A DNA stretch of 26,075 bases from a virus: the IMG/VR virus record IMGVR_UViG_3300032294_002519, positions 1 to 26,075 of that record; one strand, 5' to 3'. This document shows, piece after piece, positions 15,779 through 23,811 of the stretch. The notes under the pieces are model-generated. The model was not told where the DNA came from. It saw nothing but the letters and a program-made list of their open reading frames with translations, and searched no databases. The position numbers and the translations under genes are program-made. Every line of letters begins with the position of its first letter. The stretch's first letter is position 1.

Positions 15779-17107
15779 ATGTGTAGTATTCTATTTTCCA
15801 CTAAAACCTCAGATAATATAGAAGATTTAAATTATTATTTAAAATTCAGAGGTCCAGACTATACAGAATCAAAAATTATAAATAATAATTTATTTATTCA
15901 TAATTTATTATCCATTACAGGTGAATTTACACCACAACCTTATCAAGAAGATAATATTGTTTTAATATATAATGGGGAAATTTATAATTATAAAGAATTT
16001 GGAAATTATAAATCTGATGGAGAATGTTTAATTCCTCTTTATAAACAATATGGATCTGATTTTATAAGAAAATTAGATGGAGAATTTGCTATATGCTTAG
16101 TTGATTTTAATACTAATCAAGCAATAATTAGTTCAGATATTTTTAGAACTAAACCATTATTTTTAGGTATAGATAATGATAAAATAGGTTGTGCTAGTTA
16201 TAAGACACCTTTAGAAAAATTAGGATATAAAAATATTGAAAAAACTAAACCCAATACTATTTATACTATTTGTTTAAAAACAAATCAAATACTCAAACAA
16301 GAAATTATTTATGAGTTTGATTTAAAACAACATAAAACATCATATGATGATTGGGTTATAGCTTTTGAAAATTCTATTAAAAAACGAATTAAAAATACTG
16401 ATAAGAATATTTTTATAGGATTAAGCAGCGGATATGATAGCGGATTAATATTTTCAGAATTAATAAAAAATAAACATCATTTTTTCTCATTTAGTTTAAT
16501 GGGAAGTGAAAATGAAAAAATAATATATGATAGAATAGCTTTAAAAAACTCAGAAGCAGAATGTTATACTTTAAATAAAAACAACTATGATTATGAGTAT
16601 TCCCATCAATTAATCCATCAAAATACAGAACCATTTTATTATACTATATACTCGAGTACTAGTGGTTATAATGAATTTCATACATTATTAATTAATGATG
16701 CTGGGTCAAATAATTTTGCCACAGTATGTAGAGCAGCTAAAACATTTGACTGCAAAATATGCTTATCAGGAACTGGAGCAGATGAAATAATATCTGATTA
16801 TGGGTTTAATGGAGTAAAAATGTTTAATCATAGTAATTTTGGAGGAAAATTTCCAGAAGATTTAAGTACTATATTTCCGTGGGCTAGTTTTTATGGGTCA
16901 ACTTTAGAATCATATATAGCTAAAGAAGAATATGTTGGTGGTAGTTTTGGAATTGAAATGAGATACCCATTTTTAGATAAAGATTTAGTACAAGAATTTT
17001 TATGGTTACATCAAGATTTAAAAAATAAAGAATATAAAGCACCAATAGATAACTATTTTCTTAAAAATAATTATCCATTTGAAAAACAAATTAAACGAGG
17101 ATTTTAA
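15779..17107 (+). CDS. asnB: Asparagine synthase-like glutamine amidotransferase (short form)
   Basis: 442 aa, versus about 550 for standard AsnB. The N-terminal glutaminase domain starts with the nucleophile Cys2 (MCSILFST), RGPD (24-27) and YNGEIYN (64-70). The C-terminal synthetase domain has the PP-loop LSSGYDSG (215-222), LSGTGADEIISDYG and MRYPFLDKDLVQEF, and ends in KRGF. The motif HNLLSITG (41-48) puts Leu43 where E. coli AsnB has Arg49, a residue that binds glutamine. Cys2, the Asn-Gly-Glu and the Asp after the NGE block are kept, so the glutaminase may still work, or the enzyme may use ammonia. AsnB relatives in surface-sugar clusters often amidate sugars instead of aspartate; the substrate here is unknown. 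Confidence 0.88.
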   Translation: MCSILFSTKTSDNIEDLNYYLKFRGPDYTESKIINNNLFIHNLLSITGEFTPQPYQEDNIVLIYNGEIYNYKEFGNYKSDGECLIPLYKQYGSDFIRKLDGEFAICLVDFNTNQAIISSDIFRTKPLFLGIDNDKIGCASYKTPLEKLGYKNIEKTKPNTIYTICLKTNQILKQEIIYEFDLKQHKTSYDDWVIAFENSIKKRIKNTDKNIFIGLSSGYDSGLIFSELIKNKHHFFSFSLMGSENEKIIYDRIALKNSEAECYTLNKNNYDYEYSHQLIHQNTEPFYYTIYSSTSGYNEFHTLLINDAGSNNFATVCRAAKTFDCKICLSGTGADEIISDYGFNGVKMFNHSNFGGKFPEDLSTIFPWASFYGSTLESYIAKEEYVGGSFGIEMRYPFLDKDLVQEFLWLHQDLKNKEYKAPIDNYFLKNNYPFEKQIKRGF

Positions 17108-17108
17108 T

Positions 17109-17696
17109 ATGAAAAAAAAGAATTTAATCCAAATTGGATGTAATGAAGGAAATGACCATGTTTTTGATTTTGTAAAAGATAATTATCAAGATTTAGATCA
17201 AATATTTTTAATTGATGCTAATGATAAATGTTATGATAAAATAAAAGATCAATATGGTAAATTTCCTATAAATTATGAATTTATACACTTAGCATTAGTC
17301 CCTGAATATGATATAAATGAAGTTATTTTTTATAGAGGAATATATGAATATTGCGCTCATGGATCTTTAAAGAAAAATCATTTAATAGAGCACCACCATG
17401 ATTTAGATAAAATTTTTGAATTTACAGTTCCTGCCAAAAATATAAATGTATTATTCAAAGAAAAAAATTTATCTATAATTGATTATTTATTTATAGATAT
17501 TGAAGGTATGGATGTAGATATAATAAATTCAATTAATTTTAATGAATTTGAAATAAATTATATTCAATTTGAACATGTTCATTCTGATGGAACACATTCT
17601 AATGGAGGAAATAAATTAAGAGAATGTCTTAATAAAATAAAAGATGTATATAATATTAATTTTAACGGAGGAGATTGTATTTTAATAAAAAAATAA
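17109..17696 (+). CDS. FkbM-type SAM-dependent methyltransferase (first of three)
   Basis: 195 aa from the ATG at 17109, one base after the preceding stop; a TTG upstream in the same frame is not favoured. SAM-binding motif I is LIQIGCNEG (6-14), and IDYLFIDIEGMDVDII (124-139) carries the Asp-Ile-Glu-Gly motif typical of FkbM-family methyltransferases, which O-methylate sugars and macrolides. EHVHSDGTHSNGG lies near the C-terminus. Two further FkbM-type genes follow directly. Coding sequence is conspicuously AT-rich. Confidence 0.8.
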   Translation: MKKKNLIQIGCNEGNDHVFDFVKDNYQDLDQIFLIDANDKCYDKIKDQYGKFPINYEFIHLALVPEYDINEVIFYRGIYEYCAHGSLKKNHLIEHHHDLDKIFEFTVPAKNINVLFKEKNLSIIDYLFIDIEGMDVDIINSINFNEFEINYIQFEHVHSDGTHSNGGNKLRECLNKIKDVYNINFNGGDCILIKK

Positions 17697-17708
17697 AAAA
17701 TTTTAATC

Positions 17709-18311
17709 ATGATAAAATATATTAATGAAATATCCAATATTAAAGGAATTATCCAAATAGGAGCAAATTCAGGACAAGAAGTAGGATATTTCTCCCAATT
17801 AACAAATAATATAATATTAATTGAGCCTATTCCTCAATTGGCTGAGTATTTAAAAAAAGCATATCCTAACTATACAGTGCTACAATATGGTTTAGGATCT
17901 ACTAATGAAACAATGGATCTACATATCGCTTCAAATAATGGAGAATCATCATCAGTACTTAAACCACTTAATCACCCTAAATACTATCCAGATATATTAT
18001 TTGGACAATCTATTCAAATTCCAATTAGGACATTTGAATCATTAATAGATGAACTTCATATTAATATAAATAATTTTAATATATTAGTATCAGATACTCA
18101 AGGGTATGATTTAGAAGCTATTAAAGGATTTAAACACCACATAAATAATTTTGAATTGATTATAGCAGAGTATATAAACTCAAATTTATACGAAAATGAT
18201 GCTTCATTAGATGATATGATTAATTATTTAACTCCTTTAGGATTTCAACTAATAGACACATTTGATGAAAATATAGGAGCAGGGAACGCAGTATTTAAAA
18301 AAATAATATGA
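17709..18311 (+). CDS. FkbM-type SAM-dependent methyltransferase (second of three)
   Basis: 200 aa. SAM motif I is GIIQIGANSGQEVGYF (13-28), the acidic strand is ILIEPIPQ (36-43), and the FkbM signature is LVSDTQGYDLEAIKG (126-140). The region with KYYPD resembles loop segments in other family members. It probably O-methylates a sugar of the glycan made by this block. It has an ATGA overlap with the following methyltransferase. Sequence similarity to the neighbouring two genes is limited to the motifs, so these look like diverged family members, not recent copies. Confidence 0.87.
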   Translation: MIKYINEISNIKGIIQIGANSGQEVGYFSQLTNNIILIEPIPQLAEYLKKAYPNYTVLQYGLGSTNETMDLHIASNNGESSSVLKPLNHPKYYPDILFGQSIQIPIRTFESLIDELHININNFNILVSDTQGYDLEAIKGFKHHINNFELIIAEYINSNLYENDASLDDMINYLTPLGFQLIDTFDENIGAGNAVFKKII

Positions 18312-18865
18312 AAAAAATTATATTAGATTGTGGATCACATTTAGGTGAATCTGTTAGAAAATTTAAGCAAGAACTAGGAAAAACAGACTATGAATTTCAT
18401 ATGTTTGAACCTAATATTTTCTTATTTGAACAAATTAACACCAACCCAGAATTTGAAAATTGTAAAAAATATAACAATGCTGTTTCAAATAAATATGAAA
18501 TAGTTAAATTTTGGGGATGTACTAAAAATAAAAATAGTGTTGGATCAACATTAGAAAAATCTAAAGCAAATTGGGATGGTATAACAGAAGATGATTATAT
18601 TGAAATACAAGCTATTAATTTATCTGAATTTATTCAAAATAATTTTTCTAAAGAAGACTATATTATTTTAAAATTAGATATTGAAGGAGCAGAATACGAT
18701 GTGTTAGATAAATTACTTGAAACTAACATAATAGAATACATTGATGAATTATATTGTGAATTTCACACTCAATGGTTATCTCCAGAATTTGCTCAAAGAG
18801 AAGATAATTTAAGAAAGAAATTAAAAGAAATTAATTTACAAATAAACTATTGGGATGCCTTATGA
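18308..18865 (+). CDS. FkbM-type SAM-dependent methyltransferase (third of three)
   Basis: 185 aa. SAM motif I is IILDCGSHLGESV (4-16), the acidic strand MFEPNIFLFEQI (32-43) and the signature KLDIEGAEYDVLDKLL (122-137) is a textbook FkbM block. The C-terminal helix is charged. ATGA overlaps with both neighbours imply tight co-expression. Likely sugar O-methylation; the target hydroxyl cannot be inferred. Confidence 0.88.
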   Translation: MKKIILDCGSHLGESVRKFKQELGKTDYEFHMFEPNIFLFEQINTNPEFENCKKYNNAVSNKYEIVKFWGCTKNKNSVGSTLEKSKANWDGITEDDYIEIQAINLSEFIQNNFSKEDYIILKLDIEGAEYDVLDKLLETNIIEYIDELYCEFHTQWLSPEFAQREDNLRKKLKEINLQINYWDAL

Positions 18866-19899
18866 AAATATTAATAACAGGAGCCGGTGGACTTATAGGA
18901 TCTGAAGCTGTAGAATATTATTGTATTCAAGGATATAAAACTTATGGAATTGAGAACAATCAACGTCAAATATTCTTTGGAGAAAAAGGAAGTACTTTAT
19001 CTCGTCTTAATCAATTAAAAAATAAATATTCTAATTTTACTAATTTTGAAATTGATATAAGAGATAAACAATCCATTTTAAATTTATTTAAACAAATAAA
19101 ATTTGATGTAGTAATTCATACCGCAGCTCAACCTTCTCATGATAAAGCAGCTTCTATTCCTTTTGATGATTTTGAAACAAACGCTAATGGTACATTGCAT
19201 TTATTGGAGGCAACTAGACAAACAAATAAAGATTGTATTTTTATCCATATGTCAACTAATAAAGTATATGGAGATAAACCAAATACTTTAAATTTAATTG
19301 AATTAAATACTAGATATGATTATACTGATTCTGAATATAGAAATGGGATTAATGAGGATTTCTCAATAGATCAATCTAAACATAGTTTATTCGGAGCTAG
19401 TAAAGTAGCAGCTGATATATTAGTTCAAGAATATGGTCAATATTTTGGGATACCTTCATGCGTTTTAAGAGGAGGATGTTTAACAGGAGAAAATCATAGT
19501 GGAGTAGAATTACATGGATTTTTAAATTATTTAGTTAAATGTAATATTCAAGAAACTAAATATAATATATTTGGTTATAAAGGTAAACAAGTAAGAGATA
19601 ATATTCATTCATCAGATGTTATTCAATTTATGGATTTATTTATAGCTAATCCTAGAATTGCTGAGGTCTACAATATAGGTGGAGGTAAAGAAAACTCATG
19701 TTCTATATTTGAGGCTTTTAATTTAACAGAACAGATAACAGGTAAAAAAATGATATATGAATATGTTGATGAGAATAGAATAGGAGATCATATTTGTTAT
19801 TATAGTGATTTATCTAAAATGAAAGAGCATTATCCTGAGTTTGGAATTACTAAAAATCTTAATTATATTATTGAAAATATTAGTAAAAAATTAATTTAA
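18862..19899 (+). CDS. CDP-paratose 2-epimerase-like NAD-dependent sugar epimerase
   Basis: 345 aa from the ATG at 18862 (ATGA overlap); the upstream TTG is not favoured. NAD-binding TGAGGLIGS (6-14), MSTNKVYGDKPN (130-141), SIDQSKHSLFGASKVAAD (168-185), LRGGCLTGENHSGVELHGF and FGYKGKQVRDNIHSSDV are typical of the CDP-paratose/tyvelose epimerase-like branch of short-chain dehydrogenases. F177 with K181 occupies the usual Tyr-x3-Lys position; by recollection, this branch commonly carries Phe there, unlike most epimerases. It acts on an activated sugar; whether a CDP-linked or another 6-deoxy or dideoxy sugar is not readable. Confidence 0.85.
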   Translation: MKILITGAGGLIGSEAVEYYCIQGYKTYGIENNQRQIFFGEKGSTLSRLNQLKNKYSNFTNFEIDIRDKQSILNLFKQIKFDVVIHTAAQPSHDKAASIPFDDFETNANGTLHLLEATRQTNKDCIFIHMSTNKVYGDKPNTLNLIELNTRYDYTDSEYRNGINEDFSIDQSKHSLFGASKVAADILVQEYGQYFGIPSCVLRGGCLTGENHSGVELHGFLNYLVKCNIQETKYNIFGYKGKQVRDNIHSSDVIQFMDLFIANPRIAEVYNIGGGKENSCSIFEAFNLTEQITGKKMIYEYVDENRIGDHICYYSDLSKMKEHYPEFGITKNLNYIIENISKKLI

Positions 19900-19900
19900 T

Positions 19901-20758
19901 ATGAGAAAAACAATTATATTTTGTGATGGTGGTTTAGGAAATAGATTAAATAGTTTATTAGGTGGTCTTTTTATAGCTGAACAAACTAAATCTACTCCTA
20001 TAATATGTTGGCCTGAAAATAATTGGTGTAGGTGTAGTTTTGAAGATTTATTTATTACTGATATTAAAATTATTAATAATAATATTAATGATATTTTTGA
20101 AAGTAATATTGATAACATATTTTTAATACATGAAAATCAAACTAAATTTGATTTAAATAAACAGTATAATCATACTTTAGAATCAATACATGATATTTTA
20201 AATAAAAATGAAGATATAATTTATTACCATAACATTTTACCTTCATACATCAATATAAGTTTTGTTTTAGATAAATTAAAAAATTTAAAAATTAAAACTA
20301 AAATATTAGATCAAGTACAAGCATTCATAAAAGAAAATAATATAAATAAAGATACACATGGTATCTTATTTAGAAAAACAGATTATTCTTCTAACCCCAA
20401 TATTAGTCTAAATGACAATGAAATATATAACCACATAAAATCAGATCTAAATCTAAAATATTATATATGCTCAGATGATAAAGATACTGAAGATAAATTT
20501 AATGAATTAGAAAATGTATTTGTTTATCCTAAGACTAGTTATGTTAAAAAATTTAAAGAAGGTGAATGGAATGATCTTATCACAGATAATGAGGGAAGAT
20601 TAAATAATTTTAATGTTGATAGACCCAGACAATCTGTTATTGAAGCATTTATAGGTTTATTAATATTATCTCAAACTAATATAATTGTAGATATACCTAG
20701 TACATTTTTACATTTTGCTAAGTATTATAGTTATACAAATATTTTAAATAATAAATAA
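19901..20758 (+). CDS. Fucosyltransferase-like protein (GT-B, GT11/GT23-type features)
   Basis: 285 aa. It begins FCDGGLGNRLNSLLGG (7-22), the glycine-rich donor loop typical of O-fucosyltransferase, NodZ and alpha-1,2-fucosyltransferase superfamilies. GILFRKTDY gives a basic Arg/Lys where those enzymes have HxRRxD, and a YICSDD motif and SVIEAFIGLLILSQT with a following Ser/Thr-rich segment match the C-terminal donor site. A fucosyltransferase would fit the GDP-mannose dehydratase encoded at 12983. The gene is extremely AT-rich. Substrate assignment is tentative. Confidence 0.68.
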   Translation: MRKTIIFCDGGLGNRLNSLLGGLFIAEQTKSTPIICWPENNWCRCSFEDLFITDIKIINNNINDIFESNIDNIFLIHENQTKFDLNKQYNHTLESIHDILNKNEDIIYYHNILPSYINISFVLDKLKNLKIKTKILDQVQAFIKENNINKDTHGILFRKTDYSSNPNISLNDNEIYNHIKSDLNLKYYICSDDKDTEDKFNELENVFVYPKTSYVKKFKEGEWNDLITDNEGRLNNFNVDRPRQSVIEAFIGLLILSQTNIIVDIPSTFLHFAKYYSYTNILNNK

Positions 20759-20763
20759 AAATT

Positions 20764-21297
20764 ATGATTAAAACAACTTTATCAAAAGAAGTACTATTGA
20801 AGTATTTAAACCCTTATTTTTTAGAAACAGGAACAGCTAATGGAGATTGTGTTCAATTAGCGTTAGAATTAGGATTTGAAAAAATATTTAGTATTGAGTT
20901 AGATGAAAGTCTACAAAAAGAAAATATTCAAAAATATCAATCTTTTGTTGACGAGCAAAAAATTAACCTAATAACAGGAGATTCATTATGGGAATTATCT
21001 AACATTATTTCATCTTTAGATAAACCAACCACATTTTGGTTAGACGCCCATCAAGATTATGGACCAGTTGGAACTAAAAGATGCCCACTATATGAAGAAC
21101 TCTCAGCTATAAAAACAAGCGATATTAAAACTCATACTATTCTAATTGATGATATGAGAATGTTAGGGCATTGGTGGGGAGAAGGAATTGATATAGATGG
21201 ATTAAAAAATAAAATTTTAGAGATTAACCCTAATTATAAATTTACTTTTGAAGACAATGAATTTGCTCAAAATGATATATTAGTAGCTTATTTATAA
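20764..21297 (+). CDS. Methyltransferase-like (class I SAM fold) protein
   Basis: 177 aa. FLETGTANGDCVQLALELG (19-37) is a motif I-like G-x-x-x-G loop, IFSIELDE (41-48) the following acidic strand, and FWLDAHQDYGPVG (91-103) and ILIDDMRML (127-135) carry the Asp residues seen in sugar O-methyltransferases of this fold. WGEG appears near the C-terminus. It is not an FkbM protein. Tight spacing to neighbours on both sides (5 and 4 nt) places it in the glycan operon. Confidence 0.68.
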   Translation: MIKTTLSKEVLLKYLNPYFLETGTANGDCVQLALELGFEKIFSIELDESLQKENIQKYQSFVDEQKINLITGDSLWELSNIISSLDKPTTFWLDAHQDYGPVGTKRCPLYEELSAIKTSDIKTHTILIDDMRMLGHWWGEGIDIDGLKNKILEINPNYKFTFEDNEFAQNDILVAYL

Positions 21298-21301
21298 AAA
21301 T

Positions 21302-22150
21302 ATGAACATATTAGTAACAGGCGGTGCAGGTTTTGTTGGTACAAATTTAATTAAATCATTATTAGAAAAAAACCATACTGTTTACTCTTTAGATGATTAC
21401 TCAACTGGGTTAAAAGAAAATGAAATCCCAAGATGTCATTATATAGTAGGTGATATTCAAAATATAAATAATATTTGGGAAAACATAGATATTGTTTACC
21501 ATCTAGCTGCTAGAGCTAGAATCCAACCTTCATTTGAACATCCAGAAGAGTACATCAGAACTAATTTTGAAGGTACTTATGCTGTTGTTAAATATTGCAT
21601 TAAAAAGAATATACCTTTAATATATGCTGGATCTTCTTCGAAGCATAGTGGTAAATTTAAGAATCCATATACTTTTAGTAAAGATCTAGGAGAAGAAATT
21701 ATTCAATTATATCAAGAACATTATGGTTTAAAAGCAACTATTACTAGATTTTATAATGTATATGGTCCTAATCAATTGCTAGAAGGAGGATATACTACAT
21801 TAATAGGTAGATGGCTTAACAATATTAAAAAAGGAGAACAATGCTATATATATGGGGATGGAGAACAACGAAGAGATTTTACCCATGTCTCAGATATAGT
21901 TAATGCTCTTATTTTAATAATGGAACAACAAACATATGGGTATGAGTTTGAATTAGGAAAAGGTAAAAATTACTCTGTTAATGAAGTAGCTCAAATGTTA
22001 AGTATTAAACCTATATACCAACCCGCTAAAAAAGGAGAAGCAGAAGTAACTTTAAATACAAGTACTTTAGCTCAAAATAAGCTAAATTGGATCCCAATTT
22101 GTGATTTAGAAGATTATATAAAAAACTTTTTAAATGAAAATAATTTATAG
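21302..22150 (+). CDS. NAD-dependent nucleotide-sugar epimerase/dehydratase (GalE-like)
   Basis: 282 aa, an extended short-chain dehydrogenase. ILVTGGAGFVGTNL (3-16; GxxGxxG 7/10/13), LDDYSTGLKEN (30-40), YHLAARARIQPS (66-77), AGSSSKHSG (S111-S113) and NPYTFSKDLGEE with Y123 and K127, the catalytic Tyr/Lys pair. RFYNVYGPNQ and RDFTHVSDIVNA match UDP-glucose 4-epimerase-type enzymes. It interconverts or dehydrates a nucleotide sugar and probably supplies a donor to the transferases nearby. It overlaps the next gene by 17 nt. The exact sugar is unknown. Confidence 0.88.
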   Translation: MNILVTGGAGFVGTNLIKSLLEKNHTVYSLDDYSTGLKENEIPRCHYIVGDIQNINNIWENIDIVYHLAARARIQPSFEHPEEYIRTNFEGTYAVVKYCIKKNIPLIYAGSSSKHSGKFKNPYTFSKDLGEEIIQLYQEHYGLKATITRFYNVYGPNQLLEGGYTTLIGRWLNNIKKGEQCYIYGDGEQRRDFTHVSDIVNALILIMEQQTYGYEFELGKGKNYSVNEVAQMLSIKPIYQPAKKGEAEVTLNTSTLAQNKLNWIPICDLEDYIKNFLNENNL

Positions 22151-22829
22151 AATAAGTGATGCCGGTTATAAAAAAGTAAAACCAAATTACATTAATAATG
22201 AAAATTGTTTAAAAAATGCTTTACAAGTATTTCCTTGGACAGAATATGATTGGTCTATTATAGCAGATAATATATCTGAAAGTACAAATAATATGATTCA
22301 AAAATATATCCCTAGAGATCATATTAATTATGTTTCTGTAGGACATGGAGCTGGAACATTTAATTTAGCATTAGATGAAGCACTTCAAAGTCCTGATAAT
22401 GAAATTATTTATTTTTTAGAAAATGACTATCTACATAAACCAGGAGCAGATAAAATAATACTTGAAGGATTTAATTTAGGGGCATCATTTGTATCACCTT
22501 ACGACCACCCAGATAAGTATATGATACCTGAAAATGGAGGTAATCCGTATTGTGAAGGTGGAGCTGAAGACACTAGAGTGTATCTAACTGATTCTTGTCA
22601 TTGGAAAATTACAAATTCAACTACAATGACATTTGCTTCTAAAGTATCAACTTTAAAAAAAATTGAACCCATTTTAAGAAAACATACAGTCGGAACTCAT
22701 CCGTATGATTTTCAGATGTTTTTAGAATTAAGAGAAAATAATGAATTATTGGTAACTCCAATACCAGGATACGCTACTCATGGAGAAACATATTGGTTAT
22801 CACCTCTAACAGATTGGAGCAAAATATGA
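22134..22829 (+). CDS. Putative glycosyltransferase-like protein
   Basis: 231 aa. IIYFLENDYLHKPGA (90-104) resembles the acidic metal site of GT-A enzymes, and the central stretch SPYDHPDKYM, then SCHWKITNSTTMTFASK and the end GYATHGETYW are distinctive blocks I associate with uncharacterised sugar-cluster proteins, but I cannot name a family. It overlaps the epimerase by 17 nt and the following GT2 by 4 nt, so it almost certainly functions with them. Confidence 0.55.
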   Translation: MKIIYRISDAGYKKVKPNYINNENCLKNALQVFPWTEYDWSIIADNISESTNNMIQKYIPRDHINYVSVGHGAGTFNLALDEALQSPDNEIIYFLENDYLHKPGADKIILEGFNLGASFVSPYDHPDKYMIPENGGNPYCEGGAEDTRVYLTDSCHWKITNSTTMTFASKVSTLKKIEPILRKHTVGTHPYDFQMFLELRENNELLVTPIPGYATHGETYWLSPLTDWSKI

Positions 22830-23578
22830 TTTCAGTAATTATACCAACATATAAAGAACCAGAAGTTCTTGATCTATGTCTTCAATCATGTATTGAAGGT
22901 CAACAAAATAAAAATCAAATTATTGTAGTTGTTGATGGATTTTATGATTTAAATAAAGAAGTACTTGAAAAATGGTCTGATTATATTGATATCTTAAATT
23001 TAGAGGAAAATGTTGGTTTAACTAAAGCTACTAATTTAGGAGTATATAATGCTCAATATGATAAAATTCTCATTGTGAATGATGATAATGTATTTCAAAA
23101 TAGATGGGATATCAGACTAGAAGAAATCTACCAACCCAATTCAGTTATAGCTCCTAATGAGATTGAACCTTATCCTTCTATGTTTAGACAAAAACATATT
23201 GAGGATTTAGGACGAGATCCTAAAACATTTGATTTAAAACAATTTTGGGAATTTTGTGATAAAATAGAAAAAAATGTTACTATTGAAGAAGGATCTACTT
23301 TACCTATTTTTATGTCTAAAATAGATTATTTAAAGGTAGGAGGATGGGATGAATACTATGATCAAGGTATGGTTGCAGATTGGGATTTCTTTTTAAAATG
23401 TCAACTCTCAAATTTTAAAATGCTTAGAACATACAATTGTCACTTCTGCCATTTCACCTCAATTTCAGTAAACGGAGAAAAAAGAAAACAAGCAGAAGCA
23501 AATGGTTTTGAATATTCTAAATATAAATGGGGTTCTTATATAAAACATAATCCTATAAATAATTTAAAATTTCTTTAA
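22826..23578 (+). CDS. GT-A fold glycosyltransferase, GT2 family
   Basis: 250 aa from the ATG at 22826 (ATGA overlap); an in-frame TTG upstream is not favoured. MISVIIPTYKEPEVLDLCL (1-19), IIVVVDGF (32-39), LNLEENVGLTKATNLG (57-72), the DXD site IVNDDNVF (D86, D87) and KVGGWDEYY followed by VADWDFFLKCQL are a full GT2 motif set. The ending CHFCHFTSIS has several cysteines and histidines of unknown purpose. Last gene of the AT-rich sugar block; its stop codon lies just before promoter-like element P4. Confidence 0.92.
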   Translation: MISVIIPTYKEPEVLDLCLQSCIEGQQNKNQIIVVVDGFYDLNKEVLEKWSDYIDILNLEENVGLTKATNLGVYNAQYDKILIVNDDNVFQNRWDIRLEEIYQPNSVIAPNEIEPYPSMFRQKHIEDLGRDPKTFDLKQFWEFCDKIEKNVTIEEGSTLPIFMSKIDYLKVGGWDEYYDQGMVADWDFFLKCQLSNFKMLRTYNCHFCHFTSISVNGEKRKQAEANGFEYSKYKWGSYIKHNPINNLKFL

Positions 23579-23586
23579 TTTTAAAA

Positions 23587-23617
23587 TTAGGATTTCAAAA
23601 ATTTTTATCTTATATTT
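23587..23617 (+). promoter_or_regulatory. Promoter-like element P4 (TTAGGATT-N16-TATATTT)
   Basis: TTAGGATT (23587-23594) and TATATTT (23611-23617), start-to-start 24 nt, the same as P1, P2 and P3, and preceded by a 14-nt AT-rich run after the last sugar gene. The small gene at 23635 begins 17 nt beyond the second box. It marks the far end of the sugar module. Confidence 0.75.
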
Positions 23618-23634
23618 ATAAAAAATTAAAAAAT

Positions 23635-23811
23635 ATGTTAGAAGCCAAAGATTTTAAATTATATTTTTTCTATGCTCGGACCGATCCCAATAAAGAAAAA
23701 ATTGACAGAATAGTATCATTATCTTTAGAATTAGCAATTGAATATTTTGCTGAACGTAAACAAATGGATAAATACGCATTTTTAAAAATATATGAAGTTG
23801 AATCTGAATAA
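23635..23811 (+). CDS. Unknown 58-aa protein
   Basis: 58 aa, ATG at 23635 directly downstream of promoter-like element P4 and TAA at 23809-23811. The sequence is mixed and soluble: KLYFFYARTDPNKEKIDRIV, then a helical LSLELAIEYFAERKQMDKYA and a strand-like FLKIYEVE. I recognise no family. Support is the promoter, the proper start context (AAATATG) and an overlap of 20 nt with the next gene. Confidence 0.6.
   Translation: MLEAKDFKLYFFYARTDPNKEKIDRIVSLSLELAIEYFAERKQMDKYAFLKIYEVESE

Noticed and set aside
19891-20118. Minus-strand ORF opposite the fucosyltransferase-like gene
   Set aside because: Hydrophobic look (Leu/Ile-rich) arises from reverse reading of an extremely AT-rich gene.
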